In this document: positions 1 to 8,919 of the stretch, piece after piece | How the letters are laid out: every line of letters starts with the position of its first letter | Numbering within the stretch: the first letter of the stretch is position 1 | Assembly: GCF_000019185.1 (NCBI RefSeq) | Contig: NC_010334.1 | Span: forward strand, 3,100,001 to 3,164,000 | Direction: 5' to 3' | Length of the DNA: 64,000 bases | Origin: Shewanella halifaxensis HAW-EB4 | Lineage (GTDB): Bacteria; Pseudomonadota; Gammaproteobacteria; Enterobacterales; Shewanellaceae | The notes under the pieces: generated by a model | The model's database searches: none | Told to the model about the DNA's origin: nothing | Seen by the model: only the letters and a program-made list of their open reading frames with translations | Program-made: the position numbers and the translations under genes

Positions 1-85
1 GAAACAACTGTCTCGCTAAAATTCGATTTTGAGTTCAAATAAAGCTAACTATAGATAATATAGAGAATGGCTTTCAGCCCATGAA

Positions 86-151
86 GCATAAAAGTGTAAC
101 GAAGCCTTTCTCCACTTGATCCGTTTTAGCAAGGCTTCCTCGTTTTTATGC
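86..151. repeat. imperfect inverted repeat upstream of H-NOX
   Basis: A left arm starting GCATAAAAG and ending GAAGCCTT pairs imperfectly with a right arm AAGGCTTCC...TTTTTATGC around a loop of about 20 bases. I see no coding region in positions 1-267. No T-tract follows, so a simple terminator is unlikely. It could be a small palindromic repeat or the end of an upstream transcription unit. Confidence 0.4.
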
Positions 152-267
152 AAGTAAAACTAGCTTATAAAAATCTCAAAACTCTAACTAAAATACGCGC
201 TAACACATTGAATAGTCCCTTTTAATACACTACCTTAAATATTAGTGGTTTTATAAGGGAGTGATAA

Positions 268-804
268 ATGAAAGGGATTATCTTCGCAGAGTTTCTAGAG
301 CTAGTTGAAAATTCTTTTGGGCTTGATGTCTGCCAAAAAATGTTAGACGAGAATAAAAATGACGGGGTCTACACTAGCGTTGGAACCTATGACCATAAAG
401 ATTTAGTCAATCTCATTATAAGCTTAAGTAAACTAACTGGGGTATCAGTTGAGGAGTTACAACGGATTTATGGTCAATCCGTCTTTAAAACCCTATATAA
501 CAGCTTGCCTGGACTCGACGGTAAGGCAGACTCTACCTTTAGCTTTATTAAGAGTGTCGAAGAGTACATTCATGTTGAAGTCAAAAAGCTCTACCCCAAT
601 GCTAACCCACCCAGCTTTAACTTTATCTCTTCCAGTAAGACACAACTTGTTATGGACTACCAGTCTGCTCGCTGTATGTCACATGTGTGTCTCGGACTCA
701 TTCAAGGCTGTGCCGAGCACTTTGCAGAAAATATCGAGATTCAAATGGACCCCATTACTGCCGATGAGTCTCAAGTTCGGTTTACCATCACTTGTCTAGA
801 ATAG
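268..804 (+). CDS. H-NOX heme nitric oxide sensor protein
   Basis: Cytoplasmic gas sensor whose b-type heme binds NO and which controls a partner kinase. The 178-residue length is normal for a stand-alone H-NOX. The proximal heme ligand is His102 (EEYIHVEV), the heme-propionate motif YxSxR is Tyr131-Ser133-Arg135, and the heme-bending Pro is in NPPSF (residues 113-117). The residue at 140, where oxygen-binding homologues have Tyr, is Val, which fits an NO-selective sensor. Cys136, Cys141, Cys148 and Cys176 may include the structural zinc ligands known in Shewanella and Vibrio homologues. The start ATG follows GGGAGTG. It lies 14 bases before the kinase gene, as in known H-NOX/kinase pairs. 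Family assignment is firm; the ligand preference is inferred. Confidence 0.95.
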   Translation: MKGIIFAEFLELVENSFGLDVCQKMLDENKNDGVYTSVGTYDHKDLVNLIISLSKLTGVSVEELQRIYGQSVFKTLYNSLPGLDGKADSTFSFIKSVEEYIHVEVKKLYPNANPPSFNFISSSKTQLVMDYQSARCMSHVCLGLIQGCAEHFAENIEIQMDPITADESQVRFTITCLE

Positions 805-818
805 TTTGAGTGTGAATT

Positions 819-2558
819 ATGCCAAATGATGAATTCAATAGTTTAACTGAAAAAGTTAACTTACTTTCTAGGAAGATTGAGCGAGAAAAGGCTGCTAAAA
901 AAGCAGCTGAAAAGCTTCTCGAAGAAAAAAGTCGTGAGCTTTATGCTGCTAAACAGCTTGTCGAAGACTCTTTAATGAATATAAAAGAAAAGTCTGAGCA
1001 AGATATCGCTCTGCTGCATTTCAAGACCTATCTAGAGTCTATCCTGCTTGATTTTAACCAGCTGTTTCTACAAAAACCAATTTCAGATCTATTACTACAA
1101 AGGCTTCTCGATGATCTCATTGGCATAGATGAAGTTAAAGCCTGCAGGATCCGCTTTAATGCTCTCACCTCAGAAAAAAAAGCCAAGACATTTTACGCCG
1201 GCAACAAACTACTATTTCAGTCTGAACTCAAAGCAAACTCGGCACTCTACTGGAGTGAAGACTATCAACAGCTCAACATTATTATCAATGCCGAAGCTAA
1301 CATTTTAGGGGGGTTAACATTAGTCATAGATGCCCCTAGAACATGGCAAAATACGATTGAAAAACAGCTCCTACTGTTTTGTGAAATGATTAGCGCCGCG
1401 CACAAACGCCAACAGCTACTCGCGAGAACCATTGAAGAGAAGCAACGTGCTGAGAGTTCTGAACGTTCCACCAGAGACTTTGTAGCCATGATTAACCATG
1501 AGCTTAGAACACCTTTAAACGGACTTTTAGGTTCAGCAGAGCTCATGAGCGATACCCAGTTAACACCGCATCAGCGCCAACTGTTAAACACTATGCACCA
1601 GTCCGGTGAACTGTTACGGGTGATCATCAATGATCTGCTGGATTTGAGTAAAATGAGTGCGGGTATGCTGCAGATAGTGGAAATATCCTTCTCACCTAGA
1701 CAAGTTTGTACCATGATTTACGATATTTTTAAGCAAAGAACCGCAGAGTTTGGGCTCAGCTTTGCATTTAATTACCACACAGAGGTGCCAGAGAGATTGC
1801 TCGGCGATCCCGATAGAATTAAGCAACTATTTGTAAATCTAATTGGTAACTCCATTAAGTTTACTCAATCAGGGCAAATAACCGTTGATATAGAGTGGCA
1901 AGATGGCCAATTCTGCTTTTCTGTGACCGATACAGGGTGTGGGATCCCTGCCGATAAAGTAGATACCTTGTTTGACCCTTTTACTCAGGTCAATAACTCT
2001 AGCAATCGCGTCTACGAGGGAACAGGGCTAGGGCTAGCAATCTGTAAACACCTCGTTGATGAGATGCACGGCGATCTGACACTAACCTCTGAACTAGACA
2101 AAGGGACGCAATTTAACATTCGACTACCATTAAAGCTTGCACCGCCCAGTCAAAAACCAAACCATACTCACGAAGTCGATGTTGCTATCGATGCGATGAC
2201 AGTGCTCGTAGTGGAAGATAGCCCTGTCAACCAAGTCTTAATAGAGATGATCTTAGCAAAATTTGATATCAAGCCTGCCATTGTTAATAACGGTCTCGAG
2301 GCAATAGAGTATCTTGACTCTCACGTGGTTGATGTGATCTTTATGGACTGTCGCATGCCTGTTGTCGATGGATTTGAAGCCACTAAACGATTGCGAAACA
2401 GCGGCTACAGTAAACCCATTATTGCCTTAACGGCGAGTACGACTTCCACCGAAACTGAGCAGTGTTATCTATGCGGTATGAATGGCATTATCAATAAGCC
2501 CTACCAGAAACAAGAGATCAGAAATGTACTGACAGAATGGTGGGCAAAGATAAAATAG
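819..2558 (+). CDS. H-NOX-associated hybrid sensor histidine kinase
   Basis: Cytoplasmic hybrid kinase (579 aa, no membrane segment), probably regulated by the H-NOX protein encoded directly upstream. Order: N-terminal coiled coil (about 5-70, rich in Lys/Glu with KSRELYAAKQL), a variable input region (about 70-200), a HisKA domain with MINHELRTPLNG as H-box (about 224-235), a HATPase domain with N-box (NLIGNSIKFT), G1 (DTGCGIP) and G2 (GTGLGLAIC), and a C-terminal receiver (about 460-575) with acceptor Asp in MDCRMP and Lys in NKPY. The same coiled-coil type occurs in other NO-linked hybrid kinases. With its own receiver it should pass phosphate on through an Hpt protein, which is not seen here. 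Regulation by H-NOX is inferred from the pairing. Confidence 0.9.
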   Translation: MPNDEFNSLTEKVNLLSRKIEREKAAKKAAEKLLEEKSRELYAAKQLVEDSLMNIKEKSEQDIALLHFKTYLESILLDFNQLFLQKPISDLLLQRLLDDLIGIDEVKACRIRFNALTSEKKAKTFYAGNKLLFQSELKANSALYWSEDYQQLNIIINAEANILGGLTLVIDAPRTWQNTIEKQLLLFCEMISAAHKRQQLLARTIEEKQRAESSERSTRDFVAMINHELRTPLNGLLGSAELMSDTQLTPHQRQLLNTMHQSGELLRVIINDLLDLSKMSAGMLQIVEISFSPRQVCTMIYDIFKQRTAEFGLSFAFNYHTEVPERLLGDPDRIKQLFVNLIGNSIKFTQSGQITVDIEWQDGQFCFSVTDTGCGIPADKVDTLFDPFTQVNNSSNRVYEGTGLGLAICKHLVDEMHGDLTLTSELDKGTQFNIRLPLKLAPPSQKPNHTHEVDVAIDAMTVLVVEDSPVNQVLIEMILAKFDIKPAIVNNGLEAIEYLDSHVVDVIFMDCRMPVVDGFEATKRLRNSGYSKPIIALTASTTSTETEQCYLCGMNGIINKPYQKQEIRNVLTEWWAKIK

Positions 2559-2579
2559 CACCGCTATTGCGGCACAGAG

Positions 2580-3257
2580 TTAACCCAATAAGTCGAACAA
2601 GCTCAACTCATCGTTCCCCGCAATGCCCGCCATCTGTGCCAATAGCAGTTCTCCGCAGGCGAGCGCATCTACGGCCGCATTATGAGCCGTATATACAGGC
2701 AAGCCATAGCGTTGGCGACAGGCATCGAGCCTTAAGGTGCCCTCCTTAATCACATCGTGCTGTCTAAGTAGGCGCTTCTTTTCTACAGCCATAGTATCGA
2801 TTGCCACAAACTGCATCGTCTGACCGTAACAACGTTGAATTTCTGTCTTTAAGAAGCAAAGGTCTAACGGCGCATGGTGAGCCACTAGCACATGCCCCTT
2901 ACTCTGCTCTAAAAACCACGCCATAGCCTGCTTGGCGCTGACCGCTTGGGTCAGTTGATTATCAAGGATCCCATGAATAGTGGCACTGTCACCGACGCTG
3001 CCATCGATACTCACTAAAAGATGTTGGGACTTCGCAACTTGCAGTAAACCGTTATGAATTGGAATTAGGCCGATACTCAAGATCTGATCGAACTGACAGT
3101 CTAAACCTGTCATCTCCAGATCCACAGCCATCAAGGGCAGCTGTGATAGCGGCTTAGAGATCTGCGCCACTAATGCTCGATTATAATCGCTAATCACTGC
3201 ATCTTTGCAAAGCAAGGCATTAAGCTGCAATCGTGTTTTTAAATACAAATTTCTCAA
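2580..3257 (-). CDS. DEDDh 3'-5' exonuclease, DnaQ-like
   Basis: Exonuclease of the DNA polymerase III epsilon/RNase T superfamily, 225 aa. Exo I is DLEMTGLD (about residues 46-53, with the catalytic Asp and Glu), Exo II is AHHAPLDLC, and the final His and Asp are in TAHNAAVDALA. An N-terminal extension of about 40 residues precedes the fold. It is not the replicative DnaQ, which is usually longer and has a polymerase-binding tail. It follows the DUF294 protein on the same strand (57-base gap), probably as one operon. That pairing next to an acetate-type symporter recurs in Shewanella, but its role is unknown. The gene is convergent with the kinase gene, 21 bases away. Confidence 0.85.
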   Translation of the reverse strand: MRNLYLKTRLQLNALLCKDAVISDYNRALVAQISKPLSQLPLMAVDLEMTGLDCQFDQILSIGLIPIHNGLLQVAKSQHLLVSIDGSVGDSATIHGILDNQLTQAVSAKQAMAWFLEQSKGHVLVAHHAPLDLCFLKTEIQRCYGQTMQFVAIDTMAVEKKRLLRQHDVIKEGTLRLDACRQRYGLPVYTAHNAAVDALACGELLLAQMAGIAGNDELSLFDLLG

Positions 3258-3314
3258 ATTAGCAGTCTCAATTTAGCGTCCCTTCACCAACTCTATTTAG
3301 CACTGTTAATAACC

Positions 3315-5162
3315 TTAATAGCTGCGCATCATCTTAAGTTTTAGCCCAACTTGGCCATCGTGAACCACTTTAAAGGCGTCTCGCAACTGGTGGCGAACTA
3401 AAGAGGAAAGGTTCTGAGGCATAAGGTAATTGGTCACAGGTAAGGACTGAGTATACTGGTAACCTTGATTAGATAGCCGCATATGAGCGATAAACTCATG
3501 GGCATCGGCAAGGTTGAGCGCATCTTTGCGGTTGATGATACTTTGCTCCATCAACGCACGTATGCGCTTGGCGGTATTGACCTCTTTAATGCCAGCTGAC
3601 AGCGCATACACCCGCGCAATATCATTAATCAAGGCGTTACCTTTATGCTTCAAGTCGATCCCCTTCACTTCACTGCCATCACGCTCTAGCACAAACTTTC
3701 TGAAAAAGCCCAGCGGGGGCGCGCTTGTTAACGAGTTACCAGTCAAACCTGCGAGGAAGATATCATTACCTTTAGTATTATTGAGTACAGTGTCTTGCAA
3801 GCCATCAAACAGGGTTTGCGGCCCGTAAACTGAGCGCATATCGAAAAAGATGCTGGCATGCATCAATGCCTTAGGCTCGGGAGTATTAACCCATTTATCG
3901 AAGACCTGCTTCCACTTATCAAGCGACATTCGCCACTTAGGGTTTTGCGCCATAATATCGCCGGGGCAGTAGATATAGCCGCACTCATCTAAGCCTTTGC
4001 ATACTGCATGAGACAGAGCATCAAAATAACCTTGCGCAGCCTCATCCGGCTCATGAGCAAGCAGTAAGCCATTATCTTGATCTGAACACGCCGCTTGATC
4101 TTGTCGCCCCTGCGATCCAAAAGCCAACCAACAAAAAGCCATCGGCGCCTCACCCAATATTTGTTGATTGAGAACGATTAAACGCCGGGTTAGCGCATCG
4201 GTCACCGAGGTCAACACTCGGCCAATCTCTTCGGCTCTGGCATCAGCACTGATTAGGTTTTGCAGCAGTAGCGGGATCTGTTTACTCACCTGGATCAGGC
4301 TTTGCAAATCCTTTTGCCGCTCTATCTCGCCAATCAGCAGTAAAGGTTGAGAGCTCTGGCCGCGCAGTATGTCTGTGCTGGTGACGATGCCTGTAACCAC
4401 ACCATTATCGGCAACGGGAAGATGATGAATATTGTGTTCACTCATCAGTAACATGGCTTCGAACACCAAGGAGTTGGACTCTATCGTCACAGGAGTGGTT
4501 GTCATCGCTTGATGCACTGGCAAACTGCCATCAAAGTTTTCGGCTAACACACGATTACGCAGATCCTTATCGGTTAAGATCCCAACAAGCTTATTATTAT
4601 CAATAACTAATACAGAGGATACTCGGGAGGTACGCATCAGCTTGCTTGCCTCTGCAACCGTCGACTTCATATCTATCGTCAGTGGCGAGGTCGACATTAA
4701 GGTGGTAACCCGACTAGTAGTGGCCAACTCTTTGGCTTTAAATCGTCCTTGATGACGCAGCCGTTTTGCAAACGCTCGATTAAAAAAACGGTCAAACTCT
4801 CGACTCTCTTGCCTTAAATAATCAAACATCTGTGGCGGCAGGTGGTACACCAAGCCATCTTCGAGAATGGCGACGCGGTTACTGGCCTCCTCACCGGATA
4901 GCAAAGAGGGAAAACCAAAATAGTCTCCTTCGCCCAACCTATCGAGTAACTCACCATTTTTATCACGTACTTCAAATGCACCGCTGCGAACGATATAAAG
5001 CTGAGGATGGTTTGGGTCTAATGGCACGAAAGCGGAGGCTTTACTGTAATAACCGATAGTTAGCGCATGGCAGCAGCGAGATAAGCCCCCCTCATTTAAC
5101 GAGTCAAATGGTACTCTCTGTTGTAAAAACTGCATGATGGGTTGTAATTCGCTGGCATCCAT
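3315..5162 (-). CDS. cNMP-binding/CBS/DUF294 putative nucleotidyltransferase
   Basis: Soluble multidomain regulator of about 615 aa. An N-terminal cyclic-nucleotide-binding-like domain (to about 140) is followed by two CBS motifs (LMSTSPLTIDMKSTVAEA and HQAMTTTPVTIESNSLVFEA, about 155-275). Then comes a DUF294 GlnD-like nucleotidyltransferase domain with GSQGRQDQAACSDQDN, and a C-terminal DUF294 substrate-binding domain. The reading frame opens at a TTG at 5186, but the ATG at 5162 with GGGAATGAG upstream is the better start. It lies downstream of the symporter gene, past a terminator. Adenine nucleotides probably bind the CBS pair and the transferase may modify a protein partner; both are inference from the families. 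Confidence 0.88.
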   Translation of the reverse strand: MDASELQPIMQFLQQRVPFDSLNEGGLSRCCHALTIGYYSKASAFVPLDPNHPQLYIVRSGAFEVRDKNGELLDRLGEGDYFGFPSLLSGEEASNRVAILEDGLVYHLPPQMFDYLRQESREFDRFFNRAFAKRLRHQGRFKAKELATTSRVTTLMSTSPLTIDMKSTVAEASKLMRTSRVSSVLVIDNNKLVGILTDKDLRNRVLAENFDGSLPVHQAMTTTPVTIESNSLVFEAMLLMSEHNIHHLPVADNGVVTGIVTSTDILRGQSSQPLLLIGEIERQKDLQSLIQVSKQIPLLLQNLISADARAEEIGRVLTSVTDALTRRLIVLNQQILGEAPMAFCWLAFGSQGRQDQAACSDQDNGLLLAHEPDEAAQGYFDALSHAVCKGLDECGYIYCPGDIMAQNPKWRMSLDKWKQVFDKWVNTPEPKALMHASIFFDMRSVYGPQTLFDGLQDTVLNNTKGNDIFLAGLTGNSLTSAPPLGFFRKFVLERDGSEVKGIDLKHKGNALINDIARVYALSAGIKEVNTAKRIRALMEQSIINRKDALNLADAHEFIAHMRLSNQGYQYTQSLPVTNYLMPQNLSSLVRHQLRDAFKVVHDGQVGLKLKMMRSY

Positions 5163-5252
5163 TATCTCATTCCCACTATCAAACAATCGTTCACTATATC
5201 GCGGTTTCCCCTATGAGCTCTATTCGACTAAAGGCTTGGGTATAGATAAACA

Positions 5253-5275
5253 AAAAGAGCGCCGAAGCGCTCTTT
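5253..5275 (-). terminator. Rho-independent terminator after the symporter gene
   Basis: Hairpin with arms AAAGAGCGC and GCGCTCTTT around a small loop. On the minus strand it is followed by a T-run. It sits 27 bases past the symporter stop and separates that operon from the DUF294/exonuclease pair. Confidence 0.8.
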
Positions 5276-5301
5276 TACCTTGCTCTAATCTCTAGTAACA
5301 G

Positions 5302-7020
5302 TTAGTGATCTTGTGCTTCGCCCGACCCTTTAGGGAAGCGAATCGACTCAACCATATCAACAACATCTTGTGGTACAGCGGTTGTCACTTTACTTACAGC
5401 AAATGCCACACCAAAGTTAATCACCATACCTAATAGACCGATACCTTCTGGTGAAACACCAAACAGCCAATTATCGGCGTTGTTAGCGCTTGGGTTAACA
5501 AACTTGAAGTAAACAATGTAAGCTGCAGTAAATAGTAGACCCGTTACCATACCTGCAATTGCACCCTCTTTGTTTACAGTCTTAGAGAAAATACCCATGA
5601 TGATTGCAGGGAACAGTGACGATGCCGCGAGACCGAACGCAATTGCGACCACCGCTGCCACAAACCCAGGAGGATTAATACCGAAGTAACCTGCCATCAC
5701 AATTCCGGCCGCAGCAGCAATACGTGCATACATCAGCTCTTTTTTATCGGAAATATCAGGCATAAAGTTTTTCTTCAGTAAGTCATGAGATACCGATGTA
5801 GAGATAACCAGCAATAGACCCGCTGAAGTAGACAATGCAGCCGCTAGGCCACCAGCCGCTACAAGTGCAATAACCCATGCTGGTAGATTGGCAATTTCTG
5901 GTGTCGCTAATACGATGATATCGCGGTCAATATTCATCTCATTTTCAGGACCATTTGCGTAATAAATAAGGCCATTATCATCCTTATCTTCCCACGTAAT
6001 TAATCCCGTCTTTTCCCAGTTCTTAATCCACTCAGGAGACTGTTCATAAGGTGTACCAGTCATTTCAGGACCATTAATGGTTTCAATCATGTTCACACGA
6101 GAGAACGCAGACAGTGCTGGAATAGTGGTATACATGATAGCGATAAATACTAATGCCCAACCCGCTGATACACGTGCATCTTTTACTTTGGGTACCGTGA
6201 AGAAACGAACAATAACATGAGGCAGACCCGCAGTACCGAACATCAAAGCTCCAGTAATAAAGAACACATCAACCATGCTCTTAGAGCCTTCGGTATATTG
6301 TGAGAAGCCAAGCTCTGTCGACAGTCCATCGAGTTTATCAAGCAGGAATTCCCCCGTACCGTTACCCGCGGCATCAACTAACTCAGCACCAAAGCCAATT
6401 TGCGGAATGATGTGGCCTGTCATCATCACCGAGATGAAGATAGCTGGCACCATGAAAGCAAAAATAAGCACACAGTATTGAGCCACCTGAGTATAGGTAA
6501 TCCCCTTCATGCCGCCTAACACAGCATAAAAGAATACAACCGCCATACCGATATAAACACCGGTATCAACATCAACCTCAAGGAATCTTGAGAACACAAC
6601 ACCTACACCACGCATTTGCCCTGCGATATACGTAAAGCAGATAAAGATGGCACATACTACCGCGACAGTACGCGCAGCTTGAGAGTAATAACGATCACCA
6701 ATAAAGTCAGGTACCGTAAACTTACCAAACTTACGTAGGTATGGAGCCATACAGAGTGCTAATAGCACATAGCCACCCGTCCAGCCCATAAGGTATACCG
6801 AGCCGTCGTAACCGACGAATGACACGATACCCGCTAGCGAGATAAATGATGCAGCAGACATCCAATCGGCAGCCGTTGCCATTCCGTTAAGTACAGGGTG
6901 AACACCACCACCTGCAACATAAAATTCTTTAGTCGATCCGGCTCTTGACCAGATCGCGATTCCGATATATAGGGCAAATGTAAACCCGACAATCAGATAG
7001 GTTAGTGTTTGTACGTCCAT
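5302..7020 (-). CDS. sodium:solute symporter, acetate permease type
   Basis: Inner-membrane SSS-family cation symporter of 572 aa with about 13 hydrophobic segments, beginning LTYLIVGFTFALYIGIAIWSR. AADWMSAASFISLAGI and the run GGLAAALSTSAGLLLVISTSVSHDL are signature SSS segments close to ActP. A polar loop at about 310-370 (NGPEMTGTPYEQSPEW...) is longer than in E. coli ActP. It is paired with a small DUF4212 subunit 39 bases upstream, the two-gene arrangement of the VC2705-type subgroup. The probable substrate is acetate or another short monocarboxylate; no acetyl-CoA synthetase gene lies in this window. Family is certain, substrate is inferred. Confidence 0.9.
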   Translation of the reverse strand: MDVQTLTYLIVGFTFALYIGIAIWSRAGSTKEFYVAGGGVHPVLNGMATAADWMSAASFISLAGIVSFVGYDGSVYLMGWTGGYVLLALCMAPYLRKFGKFTVPDFIGDRYYSQAARTVAVVCAIFICFTYIAGQMRGVGVVFSRFLEVDVDTGVYIGMAVVFFYAVLGGMKGITYTQVAQYCVLIFAFMVPAIFISVMMTGHIIPQIGFGAELVDAAGNGTGEFLLDKLDGLSTELGFSQYTEGSKSMVDVFFITGALMFGTAGLPHVIVRFFTVPKVKDARVSAGWALVFIAIMYTTIPALSAFSRVNMIETINGPEMTGTPYEQSPEWIKNWEKTGLITWEDKDDNGLIYYANGPENEMNIDRDIIVLATPEIANLPAWVIALVAAGGLAAALSTSAGLLLVISTSVSHDLLKKNFMPDISDKKELMYARIAAAAGIVMAGYFGINPPGFVAAVVAIAFGLAASSLFPAIIMGIFSKTVNKEGAIAGMVTGLLFTAAYIVYFKFVNPSANNADNWLFGVSPEGIGLLGMVINFGVAFAVSKVTTAVPQDVVDMVESIRFPKGSGEAQDH

Positions 7021-7059
7021 CTCATGATTCCTTATTGTATGGATTGGTTCGGGTTATAT

Positions 7060-7326
7060 TTAGTCTTCGTGTACATCATATTTTTTGTCTAATGCATTCG
7101 CCTTAGCGACATAGACAAAAATAAGTGCCACAAACACATACATTGCACCCTGTTGTGCAAACCAGAATCCCAGCTTAAAGCCCATGAAATGGATCTCATT
7201 GAGCACATCTACTAATAAAATACCGCAGCCAAATGACACTGCCGCCCAGATGGCTAGTAAGCCAAGTACTAGACGCAGATTCTCGCGCCAATATCCCTCT
7301 GCCTTCTCATTGCTTTCAAAACTCAT
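7060..7326 (-). CDS. DUF4212 small subunit of sodium:solute symporter
   Basis: Small inner-membrane protein of about 88 aa with two hydrophobic segments (LVLGLLAIWAAVSFGCGIL and GAMYVFVALIFVYVAKA). The N-terminal GYWRENLRL is typical of DUF4212 proteins found beside acetate-type symporters. The frame is open from an ATG at 7338, but GGGAG lies six bases before the ATG at 7326 (MSFESNEK), so I use the latter. It is the first gene of the operon with the symporter. It is thought to assist or regulate the large subunit, though the mechanism is not established. Confidence 0.88.
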   Translation of the reverse strand: MSFESNEKAEGYWRENLRLVLGLLAIWAAVSFGCGILLVDVLNEIHFMGFKLGFWFAQQGAMYVFVALIFVYVAKANALDKKYDVHED

Positions 7327-7408
7327 AGTGACTCCCATGTGCTGATTTTTATATTAAGTCATGAGTTAATCTAACAAGCACAGAGGGAACAACAATCGCG
7401 ACCTTAGT

Positions 7409-7424
7409 CTAACGCCAACGGAAA
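7409..7424. promoter_or_regulatory. possible LiuR-like box, distal weak copy
   Basis: CTAACGCCAACGGAAA shares AACGCCAACG plus GAAAC with the box at 7473-7488, 64 bases away. Both lie upstream of the DUF4212/symporter operon. Two related sites in one promoter region suggest a shared regulator. Assignment to a MerR-type LiuR factor is a guess from the ACG-N4-CGT core. Confidence 0.3.
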
Positions 7425-7472
7425 CTTTAACGCTACAAACATAAAAACAACTTATTAACAAGTGGTTACATG

Positions 7473-7488
7473 TTGACGCCAACGTAAA
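7473..7488. promoter_or_regulatory. possible LiuR-like palindrome upstream of symporter operon
   Basis: TTGACGCCAACGTAAA is a near-palindrome with half-sites TTGACG and CGTAAA. It resembles the TTKACG-N4-CGTMAA pattern of the MerR-family regulator LiuR, which controls fatty and branched-chain acid use in Shewanella-type bacteria. It lies about 150 bases upstream of the operon start, so it could be an operator or activator site. Confidence 0.35.
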
Positions 7489-7740
7489 CCATGAGTGTTT
7501 TTCAAACAAAACCTTAGACCAAGGTAGTAATCGAATATGGCAAAAAACTGTAGCGCGTCGTTGTAGCGCGTCGCGAGGTTTGAGATCTGAGTTCGGTTAG
7601 TTTGGCGAAGATATGTTCCAGCCAACAGGAAGTGATGTAGATAAAGTGCAGGCAAAAAAACGAAATAAAATTCATAAAACCGCTCTCTTCATAGCGTAAC
7701 TGACACTATGAAAAAAGTGGAATTACATAAGCTAACTTGA

Positions 7741-7900
7741 ATTGAACTGAATTGAACTGAGTTGAGCTAAGCTAAGTTGAGCTAAGCTAAGTTGAGCTAA
7801 GCTAAGTTGAGCTAAGCTAAGTTGAGCTAAGCTAAGTTGAGCTAAGCTAAGTTGAGCTAAGCTAAGTTGAGTTGAGTTGAGTTGAGTTGAGTTGAGTTGA
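7741..7900. repeat. pentamer-based tandem repeat array
   Basis: Two copies of ATTGAACTGA (7741-7760) are followed by seven exact copies of the 15-mer GTTGAGCTAAGCTAA (7761-7865) and then seven exact copies of the pentamer GTTGA (7866-7900). Every unit is built from the pentamers GTTGA and GCTAA, so the array probably grew by slippage. It lies in the gene-free stretch 7327-8025, upstream of the symporter operon and downstream of the PP2C gene. All plus-strand frames are blocked by stops in the 15-mer; one minus frame would read Ser-Leu-Ala-Gln-Leu repeats but has no convincing start. Copy number is likely to vary between strains. Confidence 0.95.
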
Positions 7901-8025
7901 GTCTAGGCATCCTTGCCCTCTCAAACATTCAAAGTCCAATTTTTATCTATAGCGAGAGATAGAAATCTCGAATCACTATTGTGGTAGACCTAAATTTTCA
8001 GACAATTAGCCACTTCTAGCCATTG

Positions 8026-8919
8026 TTAACCATTGCCCGCAGGGGCTATCGCTCCGATAAATTGGATTTCACCAAACGGATCCCAAAGCTTAACCGTACC
8101 TGCAGGTAAAGACGTTTTATCTGGCTCTGTAAAAATGTTAAGCAGATCATTCACGATTAAAATTGAGGTATTGTCGTAACCACCACACCACTTTGACACT
8201 TGAATCAGCCTGCTACAAAGCTCACAGGCCGATAGCTTCTGATTCAGAATTTGCTTAAACGTACTCGCTTCAATGTAATGTGCGCCATCAGACGTCAAAA
8301 TTAAGCGCTTAATATTTCGATATTTTGGAAAGCTAACAATTTGTGCTTTTAGTTCTGGCCCGACTCCGACATATTGCAACAAGCCTTTACTTAAATAAAC
8401 GCCAGCTGCATCCGCGTTTTGCCCAGCAAAAGTATCATCCTTAGAATACTGCTTAATGCCGTGGGCAAAATTAGCGTATACACGGCTGTCACCAACATTT
8501 ACAGCGCAAAATTGACCATGACTATCATAAATAAAAGCCGATAAAGTCGCCCCGCCGTTGCTGTTATATATGGAATAAACATCGGCATTTGCCTCTTCCA
8601 CAGCCTTTATTAATCGCTCCGCCACTGGCAGTTCTAGATTGTTGACACAGCTACTTATAAATGAAGCAATACTCAGACCGGCACATTTAGATCCTGAAGC
8701 CATTCCCCCCATACCATCACATAAAATTCCTATGATAAAAGAGTCAGAAGCCGTTACTTGCACCTGTACGCAAACAACCCTATCTTGATTTTCCGGCCTA
8801 ATATTGCCGACATCGCTGCCCATTGCGATTGAAGAATCGAGCAAGCCTCTAACGGCGCCATTTGCAACTTCCCGAGATAACCATAGCTGGATATGTTCTT
8901 TTATAGCGTCTTGTCCCAT
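8026..8919 (-). CDS. PP2C-family serine/threonine protein phosphatase
   Basis: Cytoplasmic metal-dependent phosphatase of 297 aa. PP2C motifs are in order: SDVGNIRPENQDR (residues 35-47), CDGMGG (67-72), VGDSRVY (142-148), LTSDGAHY (208-215) and GYDNTS (247-252). The Asp residues that hold the two metal ions (46, 68, 211, 249) are present. The N-terminal 30 residues precede the fold. No Ser/Thr kinase, FHA protein or secretion gene is adjacent, so its substrate cannot be inferred. Nearest neighbours are the tandem repeat and rarD. The start ATG is preceded by AAGAAAATGCT, a weak ribosome site. Confidence 0.9.
   Translation of the reverse strand: MGQDAIKEHIQLWLSREVANGAVRGLLDSSIAMGSDVGNIRPENQDRVVCVQVQVTASDSFIIGILCDGMGGMASGSKCAGLSIASFISSCVNNLELPVAERLIKAVEEANADVYSIYNSNGGATLSAFIYDSHGQFCAVNVGDSRVYANFAHGIKQYSKDDTFAGQNADAAGVYLSKGLLQYVGVGPELKAQIVSFPKYRNIKRLILTSDGAHYIEASTFKQILNQKLSACELCSRLIQVSKWCGGYDNTSILIVNDLLNIFTEPDKTSLPAGTVKLWDPFGEIQFIGAIAPAGNG

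Noticed and set aside
7455..7655. 66-codon minus-strand frame upstream of the symporter operon
   Set aside because: Its composition is unlike a protein of this genome, there is no ribosome site, and it covers the presumed regulatory region.
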